Assembly (NCBI RefSeq): GCF_000953825.1
Contig: NZ_BBUL01000097.1
Location: forward strand, 248,001-312,000
Length of the DNA: 64,000 nt
Direction: 5' to 3'
Source of the DNA: Cellvibrio sp. OA-2007
GTDB taxonomy: Bacteria; Pseudomonadota; Gammaproteobacteria; Pseudomonadales; Cellvibrionaceae
Shown here: piece by piece, positions 19,684 through 29,388 of the stretch
Numbering within the stretch: the stretch's first letter is position 1
How the letters are laid out: each line of letters begins with the position of its first letter
Program-made: the position numbers and the translations under genes
The notes under the pieces: generated by a model
What the model was told of the DNA's origin: nothing
The model's input: the letters and a program-made list of their open reading frames with translations, nothing else
The model's database searches: none

Positions 19684-21861
19684 TTAAAAAGCGCCCAGCT
19701 TAAAATACAAATTGTAGTCGCCACTAAATGTGAATCCGTACCCTAAATATAAGGGTCCCAATGGCGTCTCCCCACCTAAATAAAGCACCCCGGAATCCAA
19801 CCACCTATCTGTTTGAGTCATAGTGTAAATCGTTTGCAGTTTGGCCGCCTCTAACGCAAACCCCATACGCAAGTCACCGTTTAATCCCAATGGCATGCGC
19901 CCAATAATACGCTCCGCGCGCAGGTGGGAATAAAATGCATCGTCGCCAATGATTTGATTGCTGGCATACCCAGACAAATTCAGAAATCCGCCTAACATCA
20001 CCGCATCATAAAACGGCAGTTCATCCTCTAGTGAAGCCACATAGAGCCCACGCACGGCAAAAACAAAATCATTGAGTTTATAGGCCTGCCCAACATCAAC
20101 TGAAAGCTTTTTATAGCCTTCATGATGGGCATCAAAAAAAGTAATCTCGCTACGCCAGCCATGGGAAGGGAAATAGATACGGTTACGTCGATCCAAATTT
20201 AACGAAAACTCAACGCCGCCATAACGCTCATCTACATCCGGCAATGTTACTGCGCTTATATCGGCAGTGCCTTTGATTCGGTATTCGCGCCACCCTATTG
20301 AAGACTGACCATAAACACCCAGATTGGTCCCCAACAACAACTCAGAATAGGATGTATCTAGCTGATACTCTGCAATCTCCATATCATCGGCAAACAGGCC
20401 AATTATTTCACGCTCTTTAAAATAACGCGGCTCGATAAAAAAATGGTGCCGGTAATCGACTGGTTGGTAAAAGTCCAGCTCAAGAGCCGACTCGGTGCCC
20501 ACATCTATGGCTGCAAAAAATTCTCCGCCGTAATCATTCATCCAGGTGTTGCGATAAGCGCTGCGCAAATTAAAATTGGAACCCTTGCGATACTCATTAT
20601 CGATAGAAAAACCAAAGGTCAAATAATCCGAACTCCATGCTTTTTCAGCAGCGGTAATTTCAAGAATATTTTTTCCCTCTTGCGCAACGATACGGTAATC
20701 CACTCCATCGTAAAAACCGTCGCCATAAGCGCGCACCAAATCCTGTTCCAATTGAGCGCGATTCAGTAGCTGCCCCTCTTGCTGCTGAATTTGTCGCGCA
20801 ACATATTGAGGATGAACCCGTCGCAAGGGTGAAATAACAACTTGATCGATATAGATTTCTTTTTTACGGCCATCTTTATTTTTCAGCTGCCATGCGGCGT
20901 AAGTCTTTTGGTCAACAGACAGTTCGCGCAAGGTCAAAACCTGCCGCTGCGCAGCGGCTCTTCCTATATCAGCCGCCTCCTCATAACGGGCAAAATCAGT
21001 GGCTTTAATATCACCCAGCTCAGGAGCAATATAAATGTCGCGCCCGGTCAGACTTGCAAGCGAGCGCTCCACATTTTGCTTGGTTAAAATCCCAATCATT
21101 TGCGCCGTTACACTTAACAGTGAACCAATACTTTCCGGTGGCTTTAGCGGAGAACCCACATTGACGGCGATAACCCGATCCGCTTTGCACAAATCCCGAG
21201 CCACCTCGATAGGCAGGTTATCGACCAAACCGCCGTCAACCAATTTCCGGTTTTCATACTCTACCGGCGCCATCAACCCGGGAACCGACATGCTGGCTCG
21301 CATGGCTTGAGTCAAACTGCCACTGCGGAAAACAACACGCTCCCCCGTACCTATATCGGTTGCGACTATGGCAAGTGGTAAACTCAGTTCTTGAATTTCA
21401 CGCTCCCCTAAGTCTGCATCCACCAGTTGATTAAAAAATAGTTTTATTTTTTCACCGGCAACAACACCCGGTTGGATTTGCACACCATTTTTGGTCAACC
21501 CCAGTTCGGTACCGGCAAGGTAACGTTTGCTGACCTTTTTCTTGCGATAACTAAGCTGGGAAAAATCCGCCACATCAAGGAACATATCCGTCCAATCTGC
21601 TACCGCTAGCTTATCGCGCATAGTTTGCGGTGATAATCCCGCTGCATAAGAGCCCGCAACTAAACCACCCATACTGGTTCCCACCACACAGTCAACAGGA
21701 ATTCGCTCGCGCTCTAATACTTCCAGAACCCCAATATGGGCCGCACCGCGAGCGCCGCCACCGCCCAGCACCAATGCAATACGCCCGGAATCACTTGCAT
21801 TAACCCAAGGTGACAAGATGCCGATCAGTACCGCAGCAATCGTCTTTCTATTCAACTGCAC
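19684..21861 (-). CDS. Patatin-like phospholipase with Omp85-type barrel (PlpD-like, type Vd)
   Basis: A 725-residue self-secreted lipase. A signal peptide (about 1-22) leads into a patatin domain with the oxyanion loop GGGARG (33-38), nucleophile S63 in GTSMGG, and the partner aspartate D209 in VDGG. A POTRA-like segment (about 315-390) is followed by a 16-strand Omp85-like barrel ending in Phe. The layout and length match PlpD of P. aeruginosa, the type Vd autotransporter prototype; the lipase is predicted to cross the outer membrane. All catalytic residues are present. The E. coli relative RssA lacks the barrel, so this is not a simple cytosolic patatin. Confidence 0.93.
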   Translation of the reverse strand: MQLNRKTIAAVLIGILSPWVNASDSGRIALVLGGGGARGAAHIGVLEVLERERIPVDCVVGTSMGGLVAGSYAAGLSPQTMRDKLAVADWTDMFLDVADFSQLSYRKKKVSKRYLAGTELGLTKNGVQIQPGVVAGEKIKLFFNQLVDADLGEREIQELSLPLAIVATDIGTGERVVFRSGSLTQAMRASMSVPGLMAPVEYENRKLVDGGLVDNLPIEVARDLCKADRVIAVNVGSPLKPPESIGSLLSVTAQMIGILTKQNVERSLASLTGRDIYIAPELGDIKATDFARYEEAADIGRAAAQRQVLTLRELSVDQKTYAAWQLKNKDGRKKEIYIDQVVISPLRRVHPQYVARQIQQQEGQLLNRAQLEQDLVRAYGDGFYDGVDYRIVAQEGKNILEITAAEKAWSSDYLTFGFSIDNEYRKGSNFNLRSAYRNTWMNDYGGEFFAAIDVGTESALELDFYQPVDYRHHFFIEPRYFKEREIIGLFADDMEIAEYQLDTSYSELLLGTNLGVYGQSSIGWREYRIKGTADISAVTLPDVDERYGGVEFSLNLDRRNRIYFPSHGWRSEITFFDAHHEGYKKLSVDVGQAYKLNDFVFAVRGLYVASLEDELPFYDAVMLGGFLNLSGYASNQIIGDDAFYSHLRAERIIGRMPLGLNGDLRMGFALEAAKLQTIYTMTQTDRWLDSGVLYLGGETPLGPLYLGYGFTFSGDYNLYFKLGAF

Positions 21862-22230
21862 AGAATCATCCTTTTAAGGAAAAAGTAATTTTTCATGTAT
21901 AGCAAAACTTGCCAACCAACAATAAGCCCTATTTGTTACCTATCAGATAAAAAGCTGATCAAACGTTGGCCTGAAAAATCCCCAAAACTGCCCAAATAGA
22001 TACAATATGATCAACTTTAAGAGGATGAGTATTTCAAAAAATGCATTTTTTGGCGGATCAAAAAAAGACTAACCGCAAAAACCTTAAAACAGGAAAACAA
22101 AAAACCTAAAATATCGCAACAATATAGTTTATTCTCCCTTATTTTAGCATTTTATTAAAATACCATCCCACTTTTTCAATTATTATAGGTAGAATGAACC
22201 ACGTTTTTACATTTCTCAGGAAGCAATACC
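21862..22230. other. Intergenic region upstream of DAHP synthase and patatin
   Basis: 369 bp, strongly AT-rich, between the divergent patatin and DAHP synthase genes, so it must hold both promoters. It includes a perfect 18-bp palindrome at 22035-22052 (CAAAAAATGCATTTTTTG). Two TGATCAA boxes lie on its left side. An AT-rich patch near 22180-22195 could be the -10 region of DAHP synthase, but no clear hexamer pair was found. No gene seen. Confidence 0.5.
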
Positions 22231-23307
22231 ATGACTAACGCCCAAGTCGATGACCTGAATGTGGTCTCGCAAGAACTGTTGATATCCCCAGCAGAACTTA
22301 AGAAAAAAATCCCGCTCACAGATAAAGCTCGCGATGCGGTCACCCAAGGTCGCGAAGTAGTACGCAATATTCTCGACCGCAAAGATCATCGCATCTTTGT
22401 AGTGATTGGACCCTGCTCCATTCACGATGTAGCCGCCGCTAAAGACTACGCCCAACGCCTGAAAAAATTAGCTGACGAAGTAAGCGATACAATCTACGTA
22501 GTAATGCGCGTCTATTTTGAAAAACCACGCACAACCGTCGGTTGGAAAGGTTTAATTAACGATCCTTACCTGGATGACTCCTTCAAAATTGAAGAAGGGC
22601 TGCATATCGGCCGTCAATTATTGCTGGATATATCAGAAATGGGCTTGCCGACAGCCACTGAAGCGCTCGATCCTATTTCACCTCAATACCTGCATGATTT
22701 AATTAGTTGGTCAGCCATCGGCGCGCGCACAACGGAATCGCAAACCCATCGCGAAATGGCGAGCGGACTTTCTTCTGCTGTAGGCTTCAAAAATGGTACC
22801 GACGGTGGCTTGACCGTCGCCATCAATGCACTGCAATCCGTCTCCAAGCCACACCGTTTTCTTGGCATCAATACCGAAGGCCAGGTAGCTATTATTCACA
22901 CGCGCGGCAATGGTTACGGCCATGTTGTGTTACGTGGCGGCAACGGCAAGCCCAACTATGATTCAGTCAGTGTTGCATTGTGTGAGCAAGAATTGGCTAA
23001 GGCAAAAGTGGTTCCCAACATCATGGTTGACTGTAGCCATGCCAATTCCAATAAAAACCACGAGCTTCAAACACTGGTTATGGAAAATGTGGCCAGCCAA
23101 ATTGTTGAAGGCAACCAATCTATTATCGGATTGATGGTGGAGAGCAATATAGGCGCAGGCAATCAAAGTATTCCTGCCAACCTCTGCGACCTGAAATACG
23201 GTGTATCTGTAACCGATGCGTGCATTGATTGGGAGACAACCGAACGAACCTTGCGCTCAATGCGCGAAACGATCAAAACAGCCTTGGTAAACAGAGCAAA
23301 AGCTTAG
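22231..23307 (+). CDS. 3-deoxy-7-phosphoheptulonate (DAHP) synthase, type I (AroF/G/H family)
   Basis: First step of the shikimate pathway: phosphoenolpyruvate plus erythrose-4-phosphate gives DAHP. The 358-residue protein is the E. coli AroG/F/H type, with FVVIGPCSIHD, MRVYFEKPRTTVGWKG, IGARTTESQTHREMASGLSS and MVDCSHANSNK. The N-terminal 40 residues needed for feedback inhibition are present. I cannot say from the sequence whether Phe, Tyr or Trp is the inhibitor, so no gene letter is given. AGGAAG lies 8 bp before the ATG. It is monocistronic, followed by a strong terminator. Confidence 0.96.
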   Translation: MTNAQVDDLNVVSQELLISPAELKKKIPLTDKARDAVTQGREVVRNILDRKDHRIFVVIGPCSIHDVAAAKDYAQRLKKLADEVSDTIYVVMRVYFEKPRTTVGWKGLINDPYLDDSFKIEEGLHIGRQLLLDISEMGLPTATEALDPISPQYLHDLISWSAIGARTTESQTHREMASGLSSAVGFKNGTDGGLTVAINALQSVSKPHRFLGINTEGQVAIIHTRGNGYGHVVLRGGNGKPNYDSVSVALCEQELAKAKVVPNIMVDCSHANSNKNHELQTLVMENVASQIVEGNQSIIGLMVESNIGAGNQSIPANLCDLKYGVSVTDACIDWETTERTLRSMRETIKTALVNRAKA

Positions 23308-23348
23308 CGAAAGAATTAACTACCACTCATAAACCATTGATATAAAAT

Positions 23349-23375
23349 AAAAAAGCGACATTTTGTCGCTTTTTT
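23349..23375 (+). terminator. Terminator after DAHP synthase
   Basis: Perfect 12-bp arms (23349-23360 and 23364-23375) with a 3-nt loop and a T run, 41 bp past the stop. Confidence 0.92.
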
Positions 23376-23541
23376 ATTTTCAAGATGCGAACCAGACCAC
23401 CTAACAACTGTTAAATTAATCGACATTTTTTAAGGTTAAACTCTAGCCTTTTAACGACGTGACTGTTAGATTCTAACCACTCAGGAAAGCCTGTTGCCGG
23501 ACGCAAAAGAAGAATAACCTTACCTAACTGCGGAGCAAGAC

Positions 23542-23940
23542 ATGGCACTCACCCAATCAGTTCAACAATTTGTTTCCCGAACGAACGATGCGCACGATTT
23601 CGACGTAGCTCAAGCCGTTGAACGCGGTGAATTCGTTCTTAGCCTCAGCACTATGCTCGGCTGTGACTACATCTTTTTAAGTCACAAGGGTGACCACCCA
23701 CTACTTGAACTAAATCGAATCGACACAACTATCCGAGAGCTGCTGGATATATTGGACACTTCCCCCCACCAAAGTATGGTGGTTAGCGCCGATGAAAACA
23801 CCACTGGTGCATTAACCTTTACTCGCTACGATTACACTTGGGACAATCGACAAGTTTCAAATGTTATTCCCACGCGAGTAACTCACGCAGACCAAGCAGA
23901 CTTCATGCAAATGATGTTTGATTGCAGTACAACCTGTTAA
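23542..23940 (+). CDS. Small conserved-looking protein of unknown function (132 aa)
   Basis: I do not recognise this protein. It is 132 residues, soluble, slightly acidic, without signal peptide or membrane segment. It starts 9-12 bp after a GGAG ribosome site and is flanked by terminators on both sides, so it is a single-gene unit. Codon use looks like that of its neighbours. The sequence mixes a helical N-terminal half (SVQQFVSRTNDAHDFDVAQAV) with a beta-rich second half (MVVSADENTTGALTFTRYDY). It contains three Cys (C48, C127, C132), two of them in the C-terminal DCSTTC. Confidence 0.75.
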   Translation: MALTQSVQQFVSRTNDAHDFDVAQAVERGEFVLSLSTMLGCDYIFLSHKGDHPLLELNRIDTTIRELLDILDTSPHQSMVVSADENTTGALTFTRYDYTWDNRQVSNVIPTRVTHADQADFMQMMFDCSTTC

Positions 23941-23970
23941 GACAAATCCGTCACCGCCGTCTCATTCTCT

Positions 23971-24000
23971 AAAAAGCCACAATTAACCTTGTGGCTTTTT
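23971..24000 (+). terminator. Terminator after the 132-aa gene
   Basis: Perfect 12-bp arms (23971-23982 and 23989-24000), 6-nt loop, T run in the right arm, 30 bp past the stop. Confidence 0.9.
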
Positions 24001-24097
24001 AGCTCAATAAACCCTTTTATTTCTTACTACCAAGCTGATGATGCTGTGCTACTTTTAAGTCTATAACCTCAAGACCAACAACAGATAGAGACGTCCT

Positions 24098-25030
24098 ATG
24101 TGGATCAAACCCAAACTGAGACAAATCCTGCTGTACGGGGCACTAGCCTTAATCGCTGCAACAACACAACCGCTGGCAGCGGCAACCAAAACTGTCACTA
24201 CCAACATGAAATCCAATGTGCAAACTGATTACATGAATGGTCTACTCAAGCTGGCGCTTTCTTATTCAGACAAAAGTTATGTTTTCTCCACCACAAGCGA
24301 GGTTTATTCACGCCCGCGCGTTATGGAATCCGTCAAATCTGGTGAAATTTCAGTGATGTGGGGGGGAACCTCTGACGAGATGGAGCGCGACTTTATCCCC
24401 ATTAGAATTGATGCATATCGCGGATTAATGAACCATCGGTTATTTTTTATTCGTCAAGGAGATCAAGCACGCTTCGACAATATCAAAACCTTGGAAGACC
24501 TCAAGCAAATACGCTTTGGTCAGGGACGCAGCTGGCAAGATGCCTCTATTTTAGAGAGCGCAGGGCTTACCGTAGTAAAAACCACTAAAAAACCCGGCTT
24601 GTACCATATGCTGGACGGCGGGCGATTCGACGCCTTCCCCCGAGGAGCCAACGAAGTTTGGACAGAGCTATCCGCATTCCCTGAGTTAAAGCTCACGGTA
24701 GAAAAAAACCTGGTATTAATTTATCCCCTACCGACCTACTTCTTTGTAAGCCACAAAGATCCCGAACTGGCCAAAGACATCGAACATGGGCTTGAAGCAG
24801 CTATCAAAGATGGCGCTTTCAACAAATACTTTTACGGCAGCCCCGAGGTACAGGAGGCATTAGGGAAAGCGGATTTGGGTAACCGTCGCGCCATTCGAAT
24901 CGACAACCCCTATTTACCCAAAGCAACTCCGCTAGATCGCAAAGAGTTATGGCTGGATTTAACGGCGACCGCCTCCACTGCAGATATAAGCATTAGCTCC
25001 AATGACAAATCATTACCAATTCCGGAATAA
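24098..25030 (+). CDS. Periplasmic solute-binding-protein-like protein
   Basis: A 310-residue exported protein with a signal peptide to about residue 28 (LAAATK). The fold resembles family 3 extracellular solute-binding proteins: short strand-helix units, a YRGLMNHRLFFIRQGD segment, and a second lobe with GQGRSWQDASILESAGL. No permease or ATPase gene is adjacent, so it is either an orphan binding protein or a sensor partner. It has its own gap on both sides (terminator upstream, about 208 bp downstream to prc). The ligand cannot be read from the sequence. Many such orphans occur in marine and soil gammaproteobacteria. Confidence 0.7.
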   Translation: MWIKPKLRQILLYGALALIAATTQPLAAATKTVTTNMKSNVQTDYMNGLLKLALSYSDKSYVFSTTSEVYSRPRVMESVKSGEISVMWGGTSDEMERDFIPIRIDAYRGLMNHRLFFIRQGDQARFDNIKTLEDLKQIRFGQGRSWQDASILESAGLTVVKTTKKPGLYHMLDGGRFDAFPRGANEVWTELSAFPELKLTVEKNLVLIYPLPTYFFVSHKDPELAKDIEHGLEAAIKDGAFNKYFYGSPEVQEALGKADLGNRRAIRIDNPYLPKATPLDRKELWLDLTATASTADISISSNDKSLPIPE

Positions 25031-25238
25031 CAGGAGGAAACTTTTAGCAAATCCCAGAATCCCACTAGTGCACATTAGACCAACTGCAAAACTAGCACCT
25101 GCCTTTAAGTGTGCAATTCCGTTATAGTAAGCCCTGTTAACATGGCTCTTCGTAATAGCGGGTGCGCAGGTCACACTGCTTGAAACTGCCGCATATTGAC
25201 GCGCCCAGATACGCGCTTTGACTTTTTGAGACCCCCCT

Positions 25239-27350
25239 ATGCAAATTGTTGTTGTAAGATCGCTAAAACTCGCACTGTTTAGCCTTGTTATCAGCCTGTC
25301 CTCTCTGAGCATGGCTGACAAAATAGAAGCCCTCAAGCCTACCTCGGAACAAAATAAAGCCGCGATCGATCTGGTGCAAAAGCTGGATAGCGAACATTAT
25401 CGCGATCAAGAATTTAACGATGCGCTATCCTCCCGCTACTTTGATGAATACTTAAAGTCACTGGATAGCGCCAAAAACTTCTTCATCCAATCTGATATCG
25501 CCGAATTCGAAAAATACCGTAAAACGTTTGACGACGATTACAAAAAAGGCAAGCTCAACAACAGCTTCACTATTTTCAATCGCTTTAATGAACGCATGAT
25601 TGCACGCCTCGAAAAAGTCGTAAAAACACTGGACGACCCCAAAACAAAATTCGATTTCGATGTGGAAGAATCAATAGTAATTGACCGTAAAAAGGCATCT
25701 TGGCCTGCGAACGAGGCAGAAGCCGATAAACTTTGGCAACAATATATAAAATCCAATTTGCTCAACTCCATGTTATCGGGCAAAAAACTCGACGAAAGCA
25801 AAACCACACTGCGCAAGCGTTACGCCAATCAATTACGCCGCATAAAACAACAAACCAGTGAAGAAGCATTCAGTGTGATGATGAACTCACTCACCATGCT
25901 TTACGATCCGCACACCAACTATTTATCGCCCGAAAATGCTGAAAACTTCGACATCAGCATGTCGCTTGAATTACAGGGCATCGGCGCCGTATTGCAAAGC
26001 GATGAAGACTACACCAAAGTCAGTAGCTTGGTATTCGGCGGCCCAGCACAAAAACAGGGTCAGTTAAAACCTAACGATAAAATCGTCTCGATTGCACAGG
26101 GAATTGACGGAGAATTTGTCGATGTGGTCGGCTGGCGTCTTGATGAAGTAGTGAAACTTATCCGCGGCCCTAAAGGTACCATTGTACGTCTGGAAGTTAT
26201 TCCATCAGATCCAACGGCAACCGCCAATAAAAATATTACGATTAAACGCGAGACAGTCAAACTCGAAGATCAGGCGGCCAAAAAAGCAGTTTTTGAAGTG
26301 AAAGATGGCGATAAAACCTTCAAGTTAGGCGTAATCGACATACCGACGTTTTATATGAATTTTGAGGCCTACCAAAAAGGTGACCCCAATTATAAAAGTA
26401 CCACCCGCGATGTATTTAACCTGCTCAATGAATTAAACAAAGAAAAAGTAGACGGCATTATTATTGACCTGCGTGACAACGGCGGCGGCTCACTACCAGA
26501 AGCAGCCATGTTGACCGATCTGTTTGTCGATCCGGGCCCTGTAGTACAAATTCGTCAAAGTGACAACACTATTTCACGTAACTACCGCGCTTATCAACCA
26601 GCGGTATATCACGCCCCTATCGCGGTATTGATTAACCGTTTAAGCGCTTCAGCATCCGAAATTTTTGCCGGTGCGATTCAAGATTACGGCCGCGGCATTA
26701 TTATTGGCTCCACCACCTTCGGCAAAGGCTCGGTACAAAATCTGGTCGAGCTAAAACATGGTCGCCTGAAGATTACCGAAGCAAAATTTTATCGCATCTC
26801 TGGCGATAGCACCCAACACCGCGGTGTGATCCCAGATGTCACGCTGCCAAGCCTGTTAGATCCAGATGAAATTGGTGAAAGTAGTTATGACAACGCTCTA
26901 CCATGGGATCGTATTCACCCTGCGCCACATCAAAATTACTACAACATTAAAAAATATTTACCCACCATAGAAACGGACCATCAAGAACGTATGGCGCAAG
27001 ATCCAGACTTTGTCTTTTTAAACCAGCAAAGTGCTATGTTTAAAGAAGCAGCAGCTAAAAAAGAGGTATCGTTGCGTCTGGCAACTCGTCAGGAAGAGCA
27101 AAAACAAATGGAAAAACGTGCTCTGGAAATGGAAAATCAAAAACGCACTGCAAAGGGTGAAAAACCTTATGCTGACTATGCCGCGCTGAAAGCAGCTAAT
27201 GGTGACGATGAGGATGAGAACGCCCCCCCCAAAGAAGCCGACAAAGAGATCAACCCCAAAGAAGACCCTTACTTGATGGAAGCGGGTCATATTTTGGCAG
27301 ATTTTATCGACCAAATTCAAAAACCCATGAAGAAAGTCGCAACACAATAA
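25239..27350 (+). CDS. prc: Tail-specific (carboxy-terminal processing) protease Prc
   Basis: Periplasmic S41-family protease that trims peptidoglycan hydrolases, FtsI and tagged proteins. The 703-residue protein has a signal peptide to about residue 26, an N-terminal helical domain, a PDZ domain (about 235-330), the S41 protease core and the Prc C-terminal domain with a charged tail. Catalytic residues align with E. coli Prc: S471 in SASASEIF, D482, and K496 in FGKGSVQ, with the same spacing (11 and 25) as Ser430/Asp441/Lys455. The first ATG gives a good signal peptide, so it is taken as the start. A terminator follows. Confidence 0.96.
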   Translation: MQIVVVRSLKLALFSLVISLSSLSMADKIEALKPTSEQNKAAIDLVQKLDSEHYRDQEFNDALSSRYFDEYLKSLDSAKNFFIQSDIAEFEKYRKTFDDDYKKGKLNNSFTIFNRFNERMIARLEKVVKTLDDPKTKFDFDVEESIVIDRKKASWPANEAEADKLWQQYIKSNLLNSMLSGKKLDESKTTLRKRYANQLRRIKQQTSEEAFSVMMNSLTMLYDPHTNYLSPENAENFDISMSLELQGIGAVLQSDEDYTKVSSLVFGGPAQKQGQLKPNDKIVSIAQGIDGEFVDVVGWRLDEVVKLIRGPKGTIVRLEVIPSDPTATANKNITIKRETVKLEDQAAKKAVFEVKDGDKTFKLGVIDIPTFYMNFEAYQKGDPNYKSTTRDVFNLLNELNKEKVDGIIIDLRDNGGGSLPEAAMLTDLFVDPGPVVQIRQSDNTISRNYRAYQPAVYHAPIAVLINRLSASASEIFAGAIQDYGRGIIIGSTTFGKGSVQNLVELKHGRLKITEAKFYRISGDSTQHRGVIPDVTLPSLLDPDEIGESSYDNALPWDRIHPAPHQNYYNIKKYLPTIETDHQERMAQDPDFVFLNQQSAMFKEAAAKKEVSLRLATRQEEQKQMEKRALEMENQKRTAKGEKPYADYAALKAANGDDEDENAPPKEADKEINPKEDPYLMEAGHILADFIDQIQKPMKKVATQ

Positions 27351-27382
27351 TCTTTCGCGCACTATCATTTTGATTACCGCAT

Positions 27383-27416
27383 AAAACACCTGACCAGAAA
27401 TGTTCAGGTGTTTTTT
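27383..27416 (+). terminator. Terminator after prc
   Basis: 11-bp arms (27383-27393 and 27404-27414) with a 10-nt loop and a T run. It sits just 20 bp before the xthA start. Confidence 0.88.
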
Positions 27417-27436
27417 CATTACCGAGTTTATATCTT

Positions 27437-28249
27437 ATGAAAGCCATTTCATTTAATGCCAACAGCATCAGAATCCGCATGCATCAACTAGAAGCCATGA
27501 TTGATAAGCACAGCCCGGATTTTATTGGCCTGCAAGAAACCAAAGTAAACGATCCGGATTTTCCACTCGATGCAATCAACACGCTGGGTTATCAGGTCGA
27601 ATTTTTTGGCCAAAAAACTCACTATGGTGTGGCGATTCTGTCCAAGCACCCGTTCAAAAAAGTCATTAAGGGCTTCGCCGGTGATGATGAAAACGCCCAA
27701 CGTCGTTTCATCGGTGGTGTATTTGATACCCCTATCGGAGAAGTTACCCTGCTCAATGGGTATTTCCCTCAAGGCGAGAGCCGCGATCACGCGGTAAAGT
27801 TTCCGGCAAAACAAAAATTTTATGCGGATCTCATCAACCACTTAAAAACAAGTGAAGACCCAAGCAAACAAGTGATTGTGATGGGCGACATGAATATCTC
27901 CCATCAAGATATGGATATTGGCATCGGCGAAGTCAATCGCAAGCGCTGGCTCAAAACTGGAAAATGCAGTTTTTTACCGGAAGAGCGTGAGTGGTTAAAT
28001 GAATTATTAGCCTGGGGTTTGAAAGATAGCTACCGCGAACAGAATCCTGATAGCAATGAATTGTTTAGCTGGTTTGATTATCGCAGCGGCGGTTTTGAGG
28101 ACAACCCCAAACGCGGTCTGCGCATCGATTTAATTTTAATGACACAGAGTCTACTGGAAAAATGTGTAGCTACGGGTATCGATTACGATATTCGCGGTAT
28201 GGATAAGCCCTCTGATCACTGCCCTATTTGGGCTGAATTTAAACAGTAA
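27437..28249 (+). CDS. xthA: Exodeoxyribonuclease III (AP endonuclease)
   Basis: Class II AP endonuclease and 3'-5' exonuclease of base-excision repair. The 270 residues match E. coli exonuclease III over the full length. Metal-ligand Glu is in IGLQETKV, the catalytic Asp/Asn pair is in [15 protein letters not shown], and the C-terminal SDHCPIW carries the active-site Asp-His. The gene has its own short promoter gap after the prc terminator and ends in a hairpin shared with a convergent LysR gene. Confidence 0.97.
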   Translation: MKAISFNANSIRIRMHQLEAMIDKHSPDFIGLQETKVNDPDFPLDAINTLGYQVEFFGQKTHYGVAILSKHPFKKVIKGFAGDDENAQRRFIGGVFDTPIGEVTLLNGYFPQGESRDHAVKFPAKQKFYADLINHLKTSEDPSKQVIVMGDMNISHQDMDIGIGEVNRKRWLKTGKCSFLPEEREWLNELLAWGLKDSYREQNPDSNELFSWFDYRSGGFEDNPKRGLRIDLILMTQSLLEKCVATGIDYDIRGMDKPSDHCPIWAEFKQ

Positions 28250-28259
28250 TCGCCATTCG

Positions 28260-28292
28260 ATTGCCCGCAAAACGGATAAGTATGCGGGCAAT
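28260..28292. terminator. Hairpin between xthA and convergent LysR gene
   Basis: Perfect 10-bp arms (28260-28269 and 28283-28292) with a 13-nt loop, between convergent genes. No long T run; bidirectional use is inferred from position. Confidence 0.7.
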
Positions 28293-28307
28293 TCCCTACA
28301 TGATTTT

Positions 28308-29249
28308 TTAAGCGCTATAACCGCACATGGTGGGTAAATGTTCTTTTAAAATCTCCGCCAATCGGCGAGTTGCCGGCCCTGCAAAATCGCGATCGGCAAA
28401 GGTCAGGTAAGTCGTCACTTCACGCACAGAGCCAATTTCAACTGGCAAATATTTCAAGCGTCCAGCCTCGATATCCTCATGGGTATACGCGTCCGGCAAC
28501 CAAGCGTAACCTAGCCCTAAACGAATAGCATCCAAAGAAGTCTTGATATGGCTTACCGTCCAACGCTGATCCGCTTCCTGCCAACCTTCGGTATGCCGGC
28601 GATATTGTCCAGAGTCACGCACAATAATTTGGCGATACTGACGCATGTCCTCAGTATTAATTGGCCGCCCCAATAACTGCAGTGGATGATCGGCGCTGGA
28701 TACACCATGCATCGCTACAGTCACTAACTTTTCCCCCATAAAACCCATTGGCACCCGGCCACCAATGGCTAAGTCCACCTGCCGCTGTATGAGGGCATCT
28801 TCGGTTCCGCTCAGTACAGATTCAAATACCTCTACGCGGGTATCGGGAAAATCCTTGGCGAAAATCGCCAAACACTGCAATACCCGCGCCGGAGGAATAA
28901 TAATATCAGCAGCAATTTTCACCAGTGGCTCTACATGAACTGACAAGCATCCCGCCGACTTTTCCAACCGCTCCGCTTGCTCCAATAATTGTTTCGCCCG
29001 GCGATACAACAATTCACCCGCTGGCGATGCCACCGCTTTACGCCCTTGCAGTTGAAACACTTTAACGCCCAGCGCCGTCTCCAATTGCGAAATCGCGTAA
29101 GAAACAGCTGACTGGCTTTTATTGAGCAGCTCAGCCGCTCTAGCGTAACCACCAGCGTCGATGACGGCGAGCAGTGCACGCCACTGTTCCAAGGTTACTT
29201 TGTTTTCAGTGATACTCGCCGTTACTGGTGAAACTTTTTCCTGAGCCAT
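28308..29249 (-). CDS. LysR-type regulator divergent from azoR-pirin
   Basis: A 313-residue LysR-family protein. The winged helix lies at about residues 18-78 (VTLEQWRALLAVIDAGGYARAAELLNKSQSAVSYAISQLE), after an N-terminal tail of about 17 residues. The C-terminal effector domain is normal. It is divergent from azoR, 139 bp apart, and LysR-azoR-pirin is a recurrent arrangement in proteobacteria. It is therefore inferred to control those two genes, probably in response to quinones or other electrophiles; the ligand is not known from sequence. Confidence 0.88.
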   Translation of the reverse strand: MAQEKVSPVTASITENKVTLEQWRALLAVIDAGGYARAAELLNKSQSAVSYAISQLETALGVKVFQLQGRKAVASPAGELLYRRAKQLLEQAERLEKSAGCLSVHVEPLVKIAADIIIPPARVLQCLAIFAKDFPDTRVEVFESVLSGTEDALIQRQVDLAIGGRVPMGFMGEKLVTVAMHGVSSADHPLQLLGRPINTEDMRQYRQIIVRDSGQYRRHTEGWQEADQRWTVSHIKTSLDAIRLGLGYAWLPDAYTHEDIEAGRLKYLPVEIGSVREVTTYLTFADRDFAGPATRRLAEILKEHLPTMCGYSA

Positions 29250-29388
29250 AGCTAGCTAATCCAATGAAAGAAGAAACCAATCCAATTATTCGATGATATA
29301 CAACCAAATATCGCTATTTATCATTCGCTCGTCAAATCATTTAATGAGCCCATGGCAATCACGCCACTCACACGAAGAGGATTTAACC

